Below, one piece after another: positions 8,688 to 17,565 of a DNA stretch of 64,000 nucleotides (the stretch's first letter is position 1; the number at the start of each line of letters is the position of its first letter). The stretch covers positions 1 to 64,000 of the forward strand of contig JAPOVQ010000001.1 in the NCBI GenBank assembly GCA_026708035.1, read 5' to 3'. The stretch is from Chloroflexota bacterium. GTDB lineage: Bacteria; Chloroflexota; UBA11872. Made by a program: the position numbers and the translations under genes. The notes beneath the pieces were generated by a model. It ran no database searches, was not told the DNA's origin, and saw nothing but the letters and a program-made list of their open reading frames with translations.

Positions 8688-9551
8688 CTAGCCGGCGGCG
8701 GCTTGCTGTCGTTCGGCGCGGACCTTGGCGGAGAGCGCGGCCAGGTGGCCGTCATTGGCGAGGCGCTGTTCCAGGTGCCGCATGCGCTCCGGCGAGGCGG
8801 TTTGGAGCATTATTTCGCCGTAGGCGCGTTCCATCTCGTGCCGTGACAGATTGGCCACCGACTTTCGAACGGGCTCCAAGTCGTCGTCGGGTTGCCGCGC
8901 TTGCATGTTGATGGTGAACATGCGCCGCCGCGTACCGCCCCCGAACGACGCGTGCTTGATCTCGTGATTGAATACCAGGACGTCGCCGGGTTCGGTTTCC
9001 AGCGCAACGGACGGCACCTCGGCCCCTGACAGGCCCCACGTCTTCTCGGGCAGCGCCCCGCGCTCGTCGAGCGGCGTGCGGTAGTAGTCGACGGCGCCCA
9101 ACATCCGCCAGAAGCGGCCGCCCTTGTGGTGGCTGCCTGGAATCACTCGCAGGCTGCCAGACGCGGCGTCCAGCGGATCCAGGTAGAACGCGGTCTTGAT
9201 GGGGAGCTTGGCTCCCCAGCTCGTGTCGGAATGCCAGGGCGTATCGCCGCTGTAGACGTTGCCGTCGCTGGTCATGTAGTTGAAGTCCTCGCCGCAGATC
9301 GAGGACCCGATGCCGAGGACTCGCGGGTCGTCGAGCAGCGAGCTCAGATACGGGTGCTGGTCGATGAACGGCACCACTACCGTCAGCCGCTCGTCCAGAT
9401 CATCCGACGCTCCGTCCAGCCCGCCGCCATTGGCCGTCCACACGTCGCGGAAGGCGTCGTTGAGCGCGTCGACCTCGTCGCGAAAGAGGCCCCGCAACGC
9501 CAGGTAGCCGAAGGTCTTGAAGAATCGCAGTTGTTGCTCGGTGAGTAGCAT
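8688..9551 (-). CDS. Phytanoyl-CoA dioxygenase (PhyH) family oxygenase
   Basis: This is a 287-residue predicted Fe(II)/2-oxoglutarate oxygenase, starting from the ATG at 9551 (MLLTEQQLRFFKTFGYLALRG) that has a GGAG upstream; the open frame extends to 9602. The iron-binding H-x-D is clear in DTPWHSDTSWG, followed by SGSLRVIPGSHHKGG. The distal His is in VFNHEIKHASFGG, and an Arg for 2-oxoglutarate is expected in TRRRMFTINM. It is thus better conserved than the PhyH paralogue at 6904. Substrate unknown. Confidence 0.88.
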   Translation of the reverse strand: MLLTEQQLRFFKTFGYLALRGLFRDEVDALNDAFRDVWTANGGGLDGASDDLDERLTVVVPFIDQHPYLSSLLDDPRVLGIGSSICGEDFNYMTSDGNVYSGDTPWHSDTSWGAKLPIKTAFYLDPLDAASGSLRVIPGSHHKGGRFWRMLGAVDYYRTPLDERGALPEKTWGLSGAEVPSVALETEPGDVLVFNHEIKHASFGGGTRRRMFTINMQARQPDDDLEPVRKSVANLSRHEMERAYGEIMLQTASPERMRHLEQRLANDGHLAALSAKVRAERQQAAAG

Positions 9552-9731
9552 GGCGCGCTCCGATCCGCTCGTGCTCACTGCCCGCCCCACGAATGCTGCC
9601 ACCTTCGCACCTGCCGCGCCAGCGGTGGGCGCGCTTGGCTTGGGGCGCGATCCGCCGGTGGCCCGAATAGCCCGCCCGGTAGTGGGTCGCTATGCTCAAG
9701 CGCCCGCCGAGTGCCATCCGGTGGACCGACC

Positions 9732-10292
9732 ATGCGCTATATCGGCCGAAATGAACTGTTTGGCTACGGATTCCTGACCGGTGTGGTGGTGGTGCTGTCG
9801 CTGCCCCTGTTTCCGTACCAGTGGCACGTGTTCATGCATATTGCCGGGGCGGTCGTCTTCCTGGGCAACATCATCGTCACGGGCGTGTGGATGCTGCTGG
9901 CGGAGCGAACGCGGAGCATCCCGGTAATCCACTTCTCGGCCAAGGCGGTGATCCGCGCGGACTTTCTGTTCACGCTGCCCGGCGTGCTGCTGCTCGTGAT
10001 CAACGGGGTGGTGATGGTGGTTGACCGGTGGGGCGGGTGGGACGCGTTTCATCAGATCTCGTGGGTCACCATTGCGCTGGGGCTGTTCATTGCGTCCGGC
10101 GTGATCTGGGTGGGCGCCCTGCTCCCCGCCCAACATCGCATGGCGGTGTTCTCGGACCCGTTGGCCTATCCGGATTCGCTGCCGCCCCGGTTTGTCTCGG
10201 CGATCCGTCAGTGGTATTTCTGGGGCGTGCTGGCGATTCTGCTCCCCGTCGCCTCGCTCTACCTGATGGTGCACAAGCCGGTCTTCGGCTAG
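9732..10292 (+). CDS. DUF2269-type integral membrane protein
   Basis: This protein has 186 residues from the ATG at 9732 (MRYIGRNELFGYGF); an upstream start at 9711 would add seven residues. About five hydrophobic helices are visible, around residues 12-30, 34-55, 70-95, 105-125 and 155-178, with conserved-looking HxxxG and GxW patterns (HIAGAVVFLGNIIVTGVW). This arrangement matches predicted DUF2269 membrane proteins. No function is assigned. It is divergent from the PhyH gene at 8688-9551. Confidence 0.75.
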   Translation: MRYIGRNELFGYGFLTGVVVVLSLPLFPYQWHVFMHIAGAVVFLGNIIVTGVWMLLAERTRSIPVIHFSAKAVIRADFLFTLPGVLLLVINGVVMVVDRWGGWDAFHQISWVTIALGLFIASGVIWVGALLPAQHRMAVFSDPLAYPDSLPPRFVSAIRQWYFWGVLAILLPVASLYLMVHKPVFG

Positions 10293-10371
10293 GCCATCCT
10301 CGTCGGCGCGCCGGGGTCCATGGCACATGTTGGCGCAGCACGGATTTCATTTAGAAGCAAGCGTCGTGATA

Positions 10372-10387
10372 TATTGCTTGGGCAATA
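10372..10387. promoter_or_regulatory. Inverted repeat upstream of carbonic anhydrase
   Basis: TATTGC-TTGG-GCAATA is a perfect six-base inverted repeat with a four-base loop, centred about 50 bases before the start codon. It overlaps an AT-rich TATATT that could be a -10 box. It may be an operator or a small hairpin; nothing in the window identifies a regulator. Confidence 0.3.
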
Positions 10388-10431
10388 CCGTCGCTTTATT
10401 TCTTGTTTTCCCTACATGAGAGGGGAACGAT

Positions 10432-10929
10432 TTGACTGAAATCGACGAGGTCTTGGCAAGCAGCGCCAGCTATGCGGCAAGCTTCGGCGCGGGGGATTTG
10501 ACAGCGTCGCCCGGGCGCAGCCTTGCGGTGGTGGCGTGCGCAGACGCGCGCATCGACGTGCACAGAATCCTGGGGCTCAAGGAAGGCGACGCTCACGTGA
10601 TTCGAAATGCGGGCGGCGTGATCACCGACGACGTGATCCGGTCGCTGATCATTTCCCAGCGCCTACTGGGCACCCGCGAGGTCATGCTCATCCAGCACAC
10701 TGACTGCGGCATGCTGAAATTTCGCGACGACGACTTCAAGGACGAGATTGAGGCCGATACGGGGATTCGTCCGGCGTTCGCGCTCGAAGCCTTCGCAGAT
10801 CTCGAGCAGAACGTGCGGCAGTCCATCGCCCGAATCCACGTCAGCCCGTTTATTCCACACAAAGATCAGATTCGGGGGTTCATCTACGATTGCGCCTCGG
10901 GCAAGATCACGGAGGTTGCAACGGAATAG
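10432..10929 (+). CDS. Beta-class carbonic anhydrase
   Basis: This is a 165-residue zinc enzyme converting CO2 and water to bicarbonate. The zinc ligands are visible: Cys36 and Asp38 in CADARID, with Arg40 forming the usual Asp-Arg dyad, and His89 and Cys92 in HTDC. The glycine-rich RNAGGVITDD segment lies between. It is a compact member, like the short actinobacterial type. The start codon is TTG at 10432, supported by GAGAGGGG seven bases upstream. The BicA-like SulP transporter gene follows on the same strand after about 350 bases, suggesting a joint role in inorganic carbon handling. Confidence 0.93.
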   Translation: MTEIDEVLASSASYAASFGAGDLTASPGRSLAVVACADARIDVHRILGLKEGDAHVIRNAGGVITDDVIRSLIISQRLLGTREVMLIQHTDCGMLKFRDDDFKDEIEADTGIRPAFALEAFADLEQNVRQSIARIHVSPFIPHKDQIRGFIYDCASGKITEVATE

Positions 10930-11278
10930 CTGAAAAGCATAGCTTGAAGCAAACTCTATCAATCACTAATCCTCAATTCATAATCGGCTGATAAGACACG
11001 CGCTATCGATTGGATATATCCATCGTTCCCATGATACTTCCAGAAGAATTGTCCGCATAGTTGGTTGGTGCTATAGTCTGGCATCGATTGGCTTGGCGGG
11101 ATCCGCGCGGCCCGTCACACGGCAGCGAGGGGGGCGCGTTGCTCATTGTGGCGACTGCTTGGCGTAGCGCAATGCTCCGGCCGCAATCGTCGAGCAACGG
11201 GTCGGCGGACCTCGTCGATTCGGACACAGCACGCGATCGGCGTCGCCGTCCGACCGCGGCCGGACGTGCGGCAGGCCC
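10930..11278. other. Gene-free spacer, AT-rich in its first half
   Basis: Bases 10930 to about 11075 are clearly richer in A+T than their surroundings and could carry a promoter for the SulP gene. I cannot point to a convincing -35/-10 pair or terminator. The second half returns to high G+C with no supported feature. Confidence 0.4.
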
Positions 11279-12892
11279 TTGGTCGTGAGCTACAACCTGC
11301 AGACCCTCCGCGGCGACCTTTTCGGCGGTGTCACGGCGGCCGTGGTCGGCCTGCCGGTGGCGCTGGCCTTCGGCGTCGCCTCGGGTCTTGGCCCAATCGC
11401 CGGCCTTTACGGCGCGATCGCCGTGGGGTTCTTCGCGGCGGTGTTCGGGGGGACGAAGTCGCAAATCTCCGGCCCCACCGGTCCCATGGCCGTGGCGATG
11501 GCGGTGGTGGTGGCCACCCACGCCGACAACCTGGCCCAAGCGTTCACCATCGTCATCATGGCGGGCCTCATCCAGCTGCTGCTGGGGGCCATCCGCGTCG
11601 GTCGTTTCATCGCCTACACGCCGTATTCCGTGATCTCCGGGTTCATGTCCGGCGTAGGCGTGATCATCATCCTGGTGCAGACGCTGCCGTTCGTGGGCGC
11701 TTCGGTCGCGGAGGGCGGCCCCGTGGGCACGGTGCGCGCCTGGCTGGACGTGCGCAACGACATCAACTACAGCGCCTTGGCCATAGCCGCGGTCACGCTG
11801 GCGGTGGGGATTGCGTGGCCGGGCCGGCTGCGCAAGTACCTGCCGCCGACGCTGGCGGCGCTGCTGGCCGGCACCCTGCTGAGCGTGCTGTGGCTGAGCG
11901 ATACGCCCCTCATCGGCGAAGTGCCAACGGGCCTGCCGGACCTGCAACTGCCGGACGTGTCCTTCGGCGCGTTGGCGGCCGCCGTGCAACCGGCGCTGAT
12001 CATTGCGCTGCTGGGATCCATCGACAGCCTGCTGACGTCGCTGGTGGCCGACTCGATGACCCGCACGCGGCACAACCCCAATCGGGAGTTGATCGGTCAG
12101 GGCATCGGCAACATGGCCGCCGGCTTCATCGGGGGCATGCCGGGCGCCGGGGCCACCCTCGGCACCGTAGTGAACCTCCGCGCCGGCGGCCGCACCCCGG
12201 TCTCGGGGGTGCTGCGCGCGGCCATCCTGCTGGCCTTGGTCTTGGGTCTGGGGCAATTCGTCGAGGCCATTCCCCACGCGGCGTTGGCCGGAATCTTGAT
12301 GAAGGTCGGCTGGGACATCATCGATTGGCGGTTCATCACCCGCATTCACCGGGTGCAGCGCGAACACCTGCTGGTGATGCTGATCACGATGGGACTCACG
12401 GTGTTCCTGGACCTGGTGACCGCCGTGGCCATCGGCCTGATTGCGGCCGGAATGGCGAGCGCGCGGCAGTTCGAGCGCCTGGAGATGGACAGCGTGGTTT
12501 CCACGCCGCTGCTCGACCAGAGCTTTCTTGCCGGCGCGGAGGGCGCAGACTCCTTCGCCGCGCGCGTCGGCCTGGTGTCGTTGCGGGGAAGCTTCTCGGT
12601 GGCCTCCGCGAACAAGCTGATCAACACCATCAGCGTCGACATTCGGGATCACGACGTTGTGATCCTCGATTTCTCCGACACGGTCTATATGGACGACAGC
12701 GCCGCGCTCGTGGTGGAGCAGATGATCGATACGGCCATTGCCGAAGACACGCAGTGCATCGTGATGGGTTTGGGAGGTCGGCCCGCCATCACGCTGCAGG
12801 CCCTCAACGTACTGCGACGCGTTCCAGCCGATCGCTTCGTCGCCACGCTGGACGACGCGCAGACTACCGCACGGCAATTGCTGGAGGACTAG
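11279..12892 (+). CDS. SulP-family anion transporter, BicA-like, with STAS domain
   Basis: This is a 537-residue inner-membrane anion transporter. The transmembrane core (about residues 1-420) begins LRGDLFGGVTAAVVGLPVAL and includes SGPTGPMAV, the VADSMTRTRHNPNRELIGQG segment and GAGATLGTVVN. All are very close to what I remember of the cyanobacterial bicarbonate transporter BicA. A cytoplasmic STAS domain follows (about 430-537) with VVILDFSDTVYMDDSAALV. The start is TTG at 11279 or GTG at 11285. The upstream carbonic anhydrase favours bicarbonate as substrate, but sulfate cannot be excluded. Confidence 0.88.
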   Translation: MVVSYNLQTLRGDLFGGVTAAVVGLPVALAFGVASGLGPIAGLYGAIAVGFFAAVFGGTKSQISGPTGPMAVAMAVVVATHADNLAQAFTIVIMAGLIQLLLGAIRVGRFIAYTPYSVISGFMSGVGVIIILVQTLPFVGASVAEGGPVGTVRAWLDVRNDINYSALAIAAVTLAVGIAWPGRLRKYLPPTLAALLAGTLLSVLWLSDTPLIGEVPTGLPDLQLPDVSFGALAAAVQPALIIALLGSIDSLLTSLVADSMTRTRHNPNRELIGQGIGNMAAGFIGGMPGAGATLGTVVNLRAGGRTPVSGVLRAAILLALVLGLGQFVEAIPHAALAGILMKVGWDIIDWRFITRIHRVQREHLLVMLITMGLTVFLDLVTAVAIGLIAAGMASARQFERLEMDSVVSTPLLDQSFLAGAEGADSFAARVGLVSLRGSFSVASANKLINTISVDIRDHDVVILDFSDTVYMDDSAALVVEQMIDTAIAEDTQCIVMGLGGRPAITLQALNVLRRVPADRFVATLDDAQTTARQLLED

Positions 12893-12949
12893 CCCAGCGA
12901 CAGGAACTGCCCCGGTGGCACGGTCACGGCCGGACGCACGGCGGGGGCA

Positions 12950-15706
12950 TCAACGGCGTCCTGGGCGTCGGCGTGCTCGCCGCAACATCGAGCAGCAACG
13001 GGAGAAGTCGACGCCGGTAGCCGTGAGGCTCGCCACCAGACCTCCGGCGGTGACGGCGGCTATGGCGATGCCGAGGTCATACCAGGGCTGCGGCGCGTAC
13101 TCGAAGGTTATCGCGGAGTCTTCGGAAACCGGCAGGAAATAGCCGTTCCAAAGGCCGTCGGCGAGCAGCGGGGCGAACGCTTCGCCGTCCACCCAGGCCA
13201 GCCAGGTGGGATCGTACGCCCGGCGGAGAACGACGAACGCCCAACCGCCGGCGCCGCGCGCGGTGGCTTCGATTCGCGTGGGCTCGCGCGTCGAGACTTC
13301 CAGACGCGGCTGGACCAATGCGGGTGAGGCCGGCGCGCTCGTGGGACGCCAGTCGGCGGGCGCGAGGGCCAGGGTGCTCACGGCTTCGAGCCCGGATCCG
13401 GCGGTCACGCCGATATCTCCATCCGCCGCGGCTCCGACGCGCATCCAGCGCCAGCCGGACGTCGGTGCAGTGGTGGTGAGGTGCGCGCTGGAGTTAGCGG
13501 TCGCAACGTCGAGCCAGGTCGAGCTAGGGCTGGTGAAGACGCGCAGCCAGACGGAGCGGTCGTGGTCGTCGGGAACGTGAATCCGCAGCGCGTCACGCTC
13601 GCCTCCCGGCGTGGCGAATGCCAGACCCAGGCCGTAGTCCGACGCCCAGTCGTGGAGCCCCTCCCGTCCAAGGCGCTTGAGCCAGGACTGTCGCTCATCC
13701 GCGTAGGCGCCGCCGCGGGTCCAACCGCCCCGTGTGCCGTCGAAGCCAAACCAGCCGGTGACGGGCATCAGCTCAACGTCGGCGGCGGCGGCGAAGATTG
13801 CGTCGGTGGTTGGCTGCGCGGGGGCGACCGAGTCAGGCAGCGGCGGACGCGCGCGGTGGTTAGCCAGGATGCGCGTGGCGCCGGCGTCGGCGTCGGCAGC
13901 CAGCCCGTCGCTCCAGGCCGCGCCGGTCGATTCGAGCACCGCCGCAGCGGCGCCGAGCCCGAACGCCATGGCGTTCGGGCCGGACGCAACGACCGAGGCG
14001 CGAGGCAGCGCGGCGAGGGCCGTGGCCAGCGCGTCACCGGCCGGTTGGTCGCGCATCACGACCACGTGGCTGAAACCCGCGCGTTCGGCGGCGGCGAGCG
14101 CCTCGGCAGGCTCGATGCCGTAGATGTACTCGATCCAGCGACCGGGGACGGGCGACGGCGGCGCCGGCGAACGCGTATCGCCGGTGAGGGATGGATTCGC
14201 CAGGCTCGCCGCCTCCATCAGGCGCAGGGTGCGCGCCGGGTCCCAGGGCGCGGGCCGGTCGTCGGAGGACACGACCAGGATTCGACCCTCCGGCCCGGCG
14301 GCCGCGTCCGCCGCCCGCAACACGTCGCGATAGTCCGCCGGCAGCGGTCGCGGGAGGTAGCCGGGTTGATCAGTGCTCCACAGCAGCGGCACGGCGGGAA
14401 TCGCGTGGACGCCGAGCGCGAGGGCGACATAGCCCGCCAGCAGTGAAGGACCGAGCGCGCTTCGCGTCCACCCGCCGGCCCCAACCCGGCTGAAGAGATC
14501 GGCGACGACGAATCCGGCGCCGAAGGCCTGCGCCAAGATGAGCAGACCGACCACCCGGTCCGGTTCACGAAAGACCCACAGGCCGGGAACGGCATTCACG
14601 GCTGCCTGATAGATGTCGGCCGTGAGCCCCCAGTTCGACGCGGCCGCGACCAGGGCCGCCGCGTATCCCCCGACGGCCAGATAGAGTGCGGGCGGTCCCC
14701 ACCGGCGTAGAGCAACGGCCGCCAGTGGCAGCGCCGCCACCGCCCATCCGGCGAACTCCCAGGGCAGCCGGCCGGCGCCCGAGGGAATCAAGACCCCATG
14801 CCAGTTGGCATTTGCGGCTCCCTGGAGCGTGGTCGGCAGGTCCTGGTGTCGCGCGAGCACCGTGCGCGTTTGGTCCATGAGCGTGTAGGCCGGGTCGGGG
14901 CTGCCTCCGTAGAGCTTGACTGCGACATACGGCGCGATCTGGTAGGCCAACAGCGGGATGAGCGCCGCCGACCACACGAGGCCGTCGGTCAACGCCCGCC
15001 GACGCTTGACCGGGCACTGCACCATCGTGCCGACGACCCACGCGGCAATCATGAGCGTGGTGAAGACCAGGTAGTGGGGCTGCGCGGCGCCCAAGAGCGC
15101 GAAGACGAGGGCGGACGCAACCGTCCAGCGCCGCTGCGTGGTTCGCGTGCCCTCGAGATAGAGCCCCAGGACAAGCGGCGCCGCCGCCCATTGGGCCAGC
15201 AGCCAGCTGTGCTCCAGTCGCGCGATCGTCCACGGATTGACCACCAATGCCACCGCCGCGACCATGGCGCCCATGGCTGCGGCGGTGCGAGGAATCTCAG
15301 TGCGCCAGCGGGCGAACAACGCAAATGCGGCGAATGCGCTGACGTATCCGACGCCCGCGATCCACAGCACGATCAGCCGGGCATACGTCGCGCCGTCCAG
15401 GCCGAGCGCTTTGGCAACGCCAACCAGAGTGAGTGTGATCGGCAGGCGTCCGGTGCCCGCGATGCTCAGCGTCTCGCGCGGCGACCACAGGGGATAGACG
15501 CTGTGCTCGACGACGCGATCCAGGAAGAGCGAGGGATAGAGATCACGCTGTTGCAAGTCGCCGGGGGTCGTGATGACGGCCCAGAACACGGCCACCACGA
15601 TCAGCGCGCCGGCGGCGAACGCCAGCGCCCAGGGGCTTGCCAGCCGTACGCCGAGCCGCCAGAGGGACGGCAGCGGCGAAGGGCTGCGACCTGGACGGCG
15701 AGTCAC
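12950..15706 (-). CDS. YfhO/GT-C-like giant membrane protein (copy 1)
   Basis: This is a 918-residue protein with about 12 hydrophobic segments in residues 24-460 and a large extracytoplasmic C-terminal region before a last helix near 890. The first outer loop holds an acidic site (Asp55 in GDLQQRDLYPS), as in GT-C glycosyltransferases. NPWTIARLEHSW and the FREPDRVVG motif follow at about 160 and 380, shared with the three other copies here. The end (YDPTWLAWVDGE...NGYF) resembles the C-terminal domain of YfhO-type proteins. The likely role is transfer of a lipid-linked sugar to a surface glycan; this is inference. The GTG start lies only five bases from the divergent partner gene. Confidence 0.75.
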   Translation of the reverse strand: MTRRPGRSPSPLPSLWRLGVRLASPWALAFAAGALIVVAVFWAVITTPGDLQQRDLYPSLFLDRVVEHSVYPLWSPRETLSIAGTGRLPITLTLVGVAKALGLDGATYARLIVLWIAGVGYVSAFAAFALFARWRTEIPRTAAAMGAMVAAVALVVNPWTIARLEHSWLLAQWAAAPLVLGLYLEGTRTTQRRWTVASALVFALLGAAQPHYLVFTTLMIAAWVVGTMVQCPVKRRRALTDGLVWSAALIPLLAYQIAPYVAVKLYGGSPDPAYTLMDQTRTVLARHQDLPTTLQGAANANWHGVLIPSGAGRLPWEFAGWAVAALPLAAVALRRWGPPALYLAVGGYAAALVAAASNWGLTADIYQAAVNAVPGLWVFREPDRVVGLLILAQAFGAGFVVADLFSRVGAGGWTRSALGPSLLAGYVALALGVHAIPAVPLLWSTDQPGYLPRPLPADYRDVLRAADAAAGPEGRILVVSSDDRPAPWDPARTLRLMEAASLANPSLTGDTRSPAPPSPVPGRWIEYIYGIEPAEALAAAERAGFSHVVVMRDQPAGDALATALAALPRASVVASGPNAMAFGLGAAAAVLESTGAAWSDGLAADADAGATRILANHRARPPLPDSVAPAQPTTDAIFAAAADVELMPVTGWFGFDGTRGGWTRGGAYADERQSWLKRLGREGLHDWASDYGLGLAFATPGGERDALRIHVPDDHDRSVWLRVFTSPSSTWLDVATANSSAHLTTTAPTSGWRWMRVGAAADGDIGVTAGSGLEAVSTLALAPADWRPTSAPASPALVQPRLEVSTREPTRIEATARGAGGWAFVVLRRAYDPTWLAWVDGEAFAPLLADGLWNGYFLPVSEDSAITFEYAPQPWYDLGIAIAAVTAGGLVASLTATGVDFSRCCSMLRRARRRPGRR

Positions 15707-15711
15707 TGCCG

Positions 15712-16461
15712 ATGACGTGGCGTCGATTGGGAATGGCGCGGGGTGTGCTGGCGGCTTTGAGTGTAGTCGCGGCTCTGGCGGCCGCCCTGGCGCTGGGAGG
15801 CGCGGAACGCCAGTGGCCGGCGTTCCCGACCTACGCGTTCAACCTGGACTTCGGGCCCGCCTTTGCCGGCGGCAGCCTGGAGCAGACGTTCGCGGCTCCG
15901 GCCACGCCGCTGCGCCGCATCGAGCTGCGTGCGGTGAGCCCCTGGCCCGAGACCGTCACGGTTCGGTTGCACGATGTCGGCGATCCGGCAGCGGTGGTGC
16001 TGGTCGAGTCCAGCGTTGGGATTGCCGCCGACGGCGCGATACGGCTAGACGTTCCGGGGACGGTGGATACCAGTGCACGGTTCCTGCAGATCCAGGTCAT
16101 CAATCCGCCCGATTCACCCATGCCCTTAGCGCTCCAGGCCAATCACACCGACCCCTATAGGGATGGACAAGCCGCCATCGGCAGCGACCCCGGTACGGGT
16201 TCGGTTGACCTGGTGCTACAGACCTGGCGGCGTGTCACGCCGACGGCGCTGGGGATGGAGGTGCTGCGCGCGAACGCGCTCGGCGCCCTCTTTGCGCTGG
16301 TGTCGCTCATCGCGCTCGCCGGTCTGGCGCTGGCCTGGTTCTGGCGTCGATTTGCCGACCGATCTCGATCGGTGATGGCGGCGGCTGGATTGCTGGGCGT
16401 CGCGGCGGGACTTGGACTTCTGCGCGTCGGCTTCGAAGTCCTCGCGCCCTGGGTGACCTGA
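15712..16461 (+). CDS. Partner protein of the YfhO-like module (copy 1, divergent)
   Basis: This 249-residue protein has an N-terminal helix (residues about 8-30), an extracytoplasmic region of about 150 residues predicted to be mostly beta strand, and two C-terminal helices (about 190-215 and 222-246). The layout matches the partner proteins at 18795, 26139 and 36110, although sequence similarity is low apart from FNLDFGPAFAGGSLEQTF versus related openings such as FGLGPIVGSITQSV. The chosen ATG is at 15712; an open frame extends to 15637 inside the divergent gene. Function unknown. Confidence 0.65.
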   Translation: MTWRRLGMARGVLAALSVVAALAAALALGGAERQWPAFPTYAFNLDFGPAFAGGSLEQTFAAPATPLRRIELRAVSPWPETVTVRLHDVGDPAAVVLVESSVGIAADGAIRLDVPGTVDTSARFLQIQVINPPDSPMPLALQANHTDPYRDGQAAIGSDPGTGSVDLVLQTWRRVTPTALGMEVLRANALGALFALVSLIALAGLALAWFWRRFADRSRSVMAAAGLLGVAAGLGLLRVGFEVLAPWVT

Positions 16462-16466
16462 CCGGG

Positions 16467-17483
16467 CTAGCCGCCCCACTCGGCGCGGCTGTGCGGCCGC
16501 GCCGCCCCCAGCAGGCGTCGCAGCGTCACCGTGCCGTAGACGACCAGCGTGATCCAGCACGCGGGCAGGTGGTAGAGCCAGGCGCGATCCCGCCGCCGCA
16601 GCCAGCCAATCGCCGCCTGGACCAGCAGGGGCGCCACGGTCAGCGTGGCGGCGGCGAATAGCAGGGCGCCGCGCCACGGCGGGGCGGTCGGCCCCGTCCG
16701 CATGCCGGCCGCGCTGAAGTAGAGAAAGTCTTGCGCCCGCCGGGTTTGCTTGCGGGCGAACTGTCGTAGGGATTGGGCGTAGTGGTGCGCGATGCCAAGG
16801 TGCAGCTTGGCGACGTGGACGAAGGACCCAGAAGTGCCCGAGTGGAGGATGTCGACATCGAAGAGATACCCGTCGCGCACGGCGGCGGCGGCAACCGACC
16901 GCCGGGTGAAGAAGCCGTTGGCCCCCACCGTCGGCAGGCGCTCGCGACGGAACCGAACCTTGCGGAAGGTGGGAGTCTCCTCATAGACCTCGTGATCCAC
17001 GCCGGTCCACTTGCCCGTGACGAGGCATTCGCGGTCGTAGGTCCCGAGAAAGAGGACGAAGGGATCGTTCATGCCGAGCAGCGCGAAGTAGCGGTCGAGC
17101 GCGGGCATCGTGTCCAGGGCGGTGAATCGGATGGGCTCGGCGCCGGCAACTTGTGGATCGCCCAAGGCGTCGACGACGGCCTCCAGGGTGGATGGCGACG
17201 GCAACTCGTTGTCCGAGTCGACAAAGCCCACGATCGCGTGGGTCGCCTGCGCCAGACCGGCGGCCTTGCCGGCTTCACCCGTGACCAGCGGGTTTTCGAC
17301 CACCGTGCAGCCCGACGATTCGGCGACGTTGCGCGTCGTGTCGGTTGAGCCGCCGTCGGCGACGATGACTTCCAGCCGATCCGCCGGATATCGCTGGGCG
17401 CGAATCGACCGGAGGGCGATTTCAAGACTCCGCGCGCAGTTGAGCGTGGGAATGACAATCGAGATTCCGGGGGCATCCGCCAT
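16467..17483 (-). CDS. Family 2 glycosyltransferase
   Basis: This is a 338-residue GT-A enzyme. The N-terminal ISIVIPTLNCARSLEIAL strand-helix, the EVIVADGGSTDTT nucleotide-binding segment and the D-x-D-like FVDSDNE metal site (around residue 96) are present. A C-terminal hydrophobic region with three or so helices (about 250-325) probably holds it at the membrane. Start chosen at the ATG 17483 just before the first beta strand. It is the last gene of a minus-strand run (YfhO-like, partner, GT4, GT2), 82 bases after the GT4 stop. Confidence 0.88.
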   Translation of the reverse strand: MADAPGISIVIPTLNCARSLEIALRSIRAQRYPADRLEVIVADGGSTDTTRNVAESSGCTVVENPLVTGEAGKAAGLAQATHAIVGFVDSDNELPSPSTLEAVVDALGDPQVAGAEPIRFTALDTMPALDRYFALLGMNDPFVLFLGTYDRECLVTGKWTGVDHEVYEETPTFRKVRFRRERLPTVGANGFFTRRSVAAAAVRDGYLFDVDILHSGTSGSFVHVAKLHLGIAHHYAQSLRQFARKQTRRAQDFLYFSAAGMRTGPTAPPWRGALLFAAATLTVAPLLVQAAIGWLRRRDRAWLYHLPACWITLVVYGTVTLRRLLGAARPHSRAEWGG

Positions 17484-17565
17484 GGCAGGCAGTATGCCGA
17501 AGCGTCCCCCTGAGCGGGTCGGCTCGACTCCGCCACCACGACGCGGTATTCGCGCGCGGCGACTC

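Noticed and set aside
11003-12877. 624-residue open frame opposite the SulP gene
   Set aside because: It is an antisense shadow of a G+C-rich coding region; its composition (His/Arg/Gln/Gly runs) is not protein-like and the SulP frame is unmistakable.
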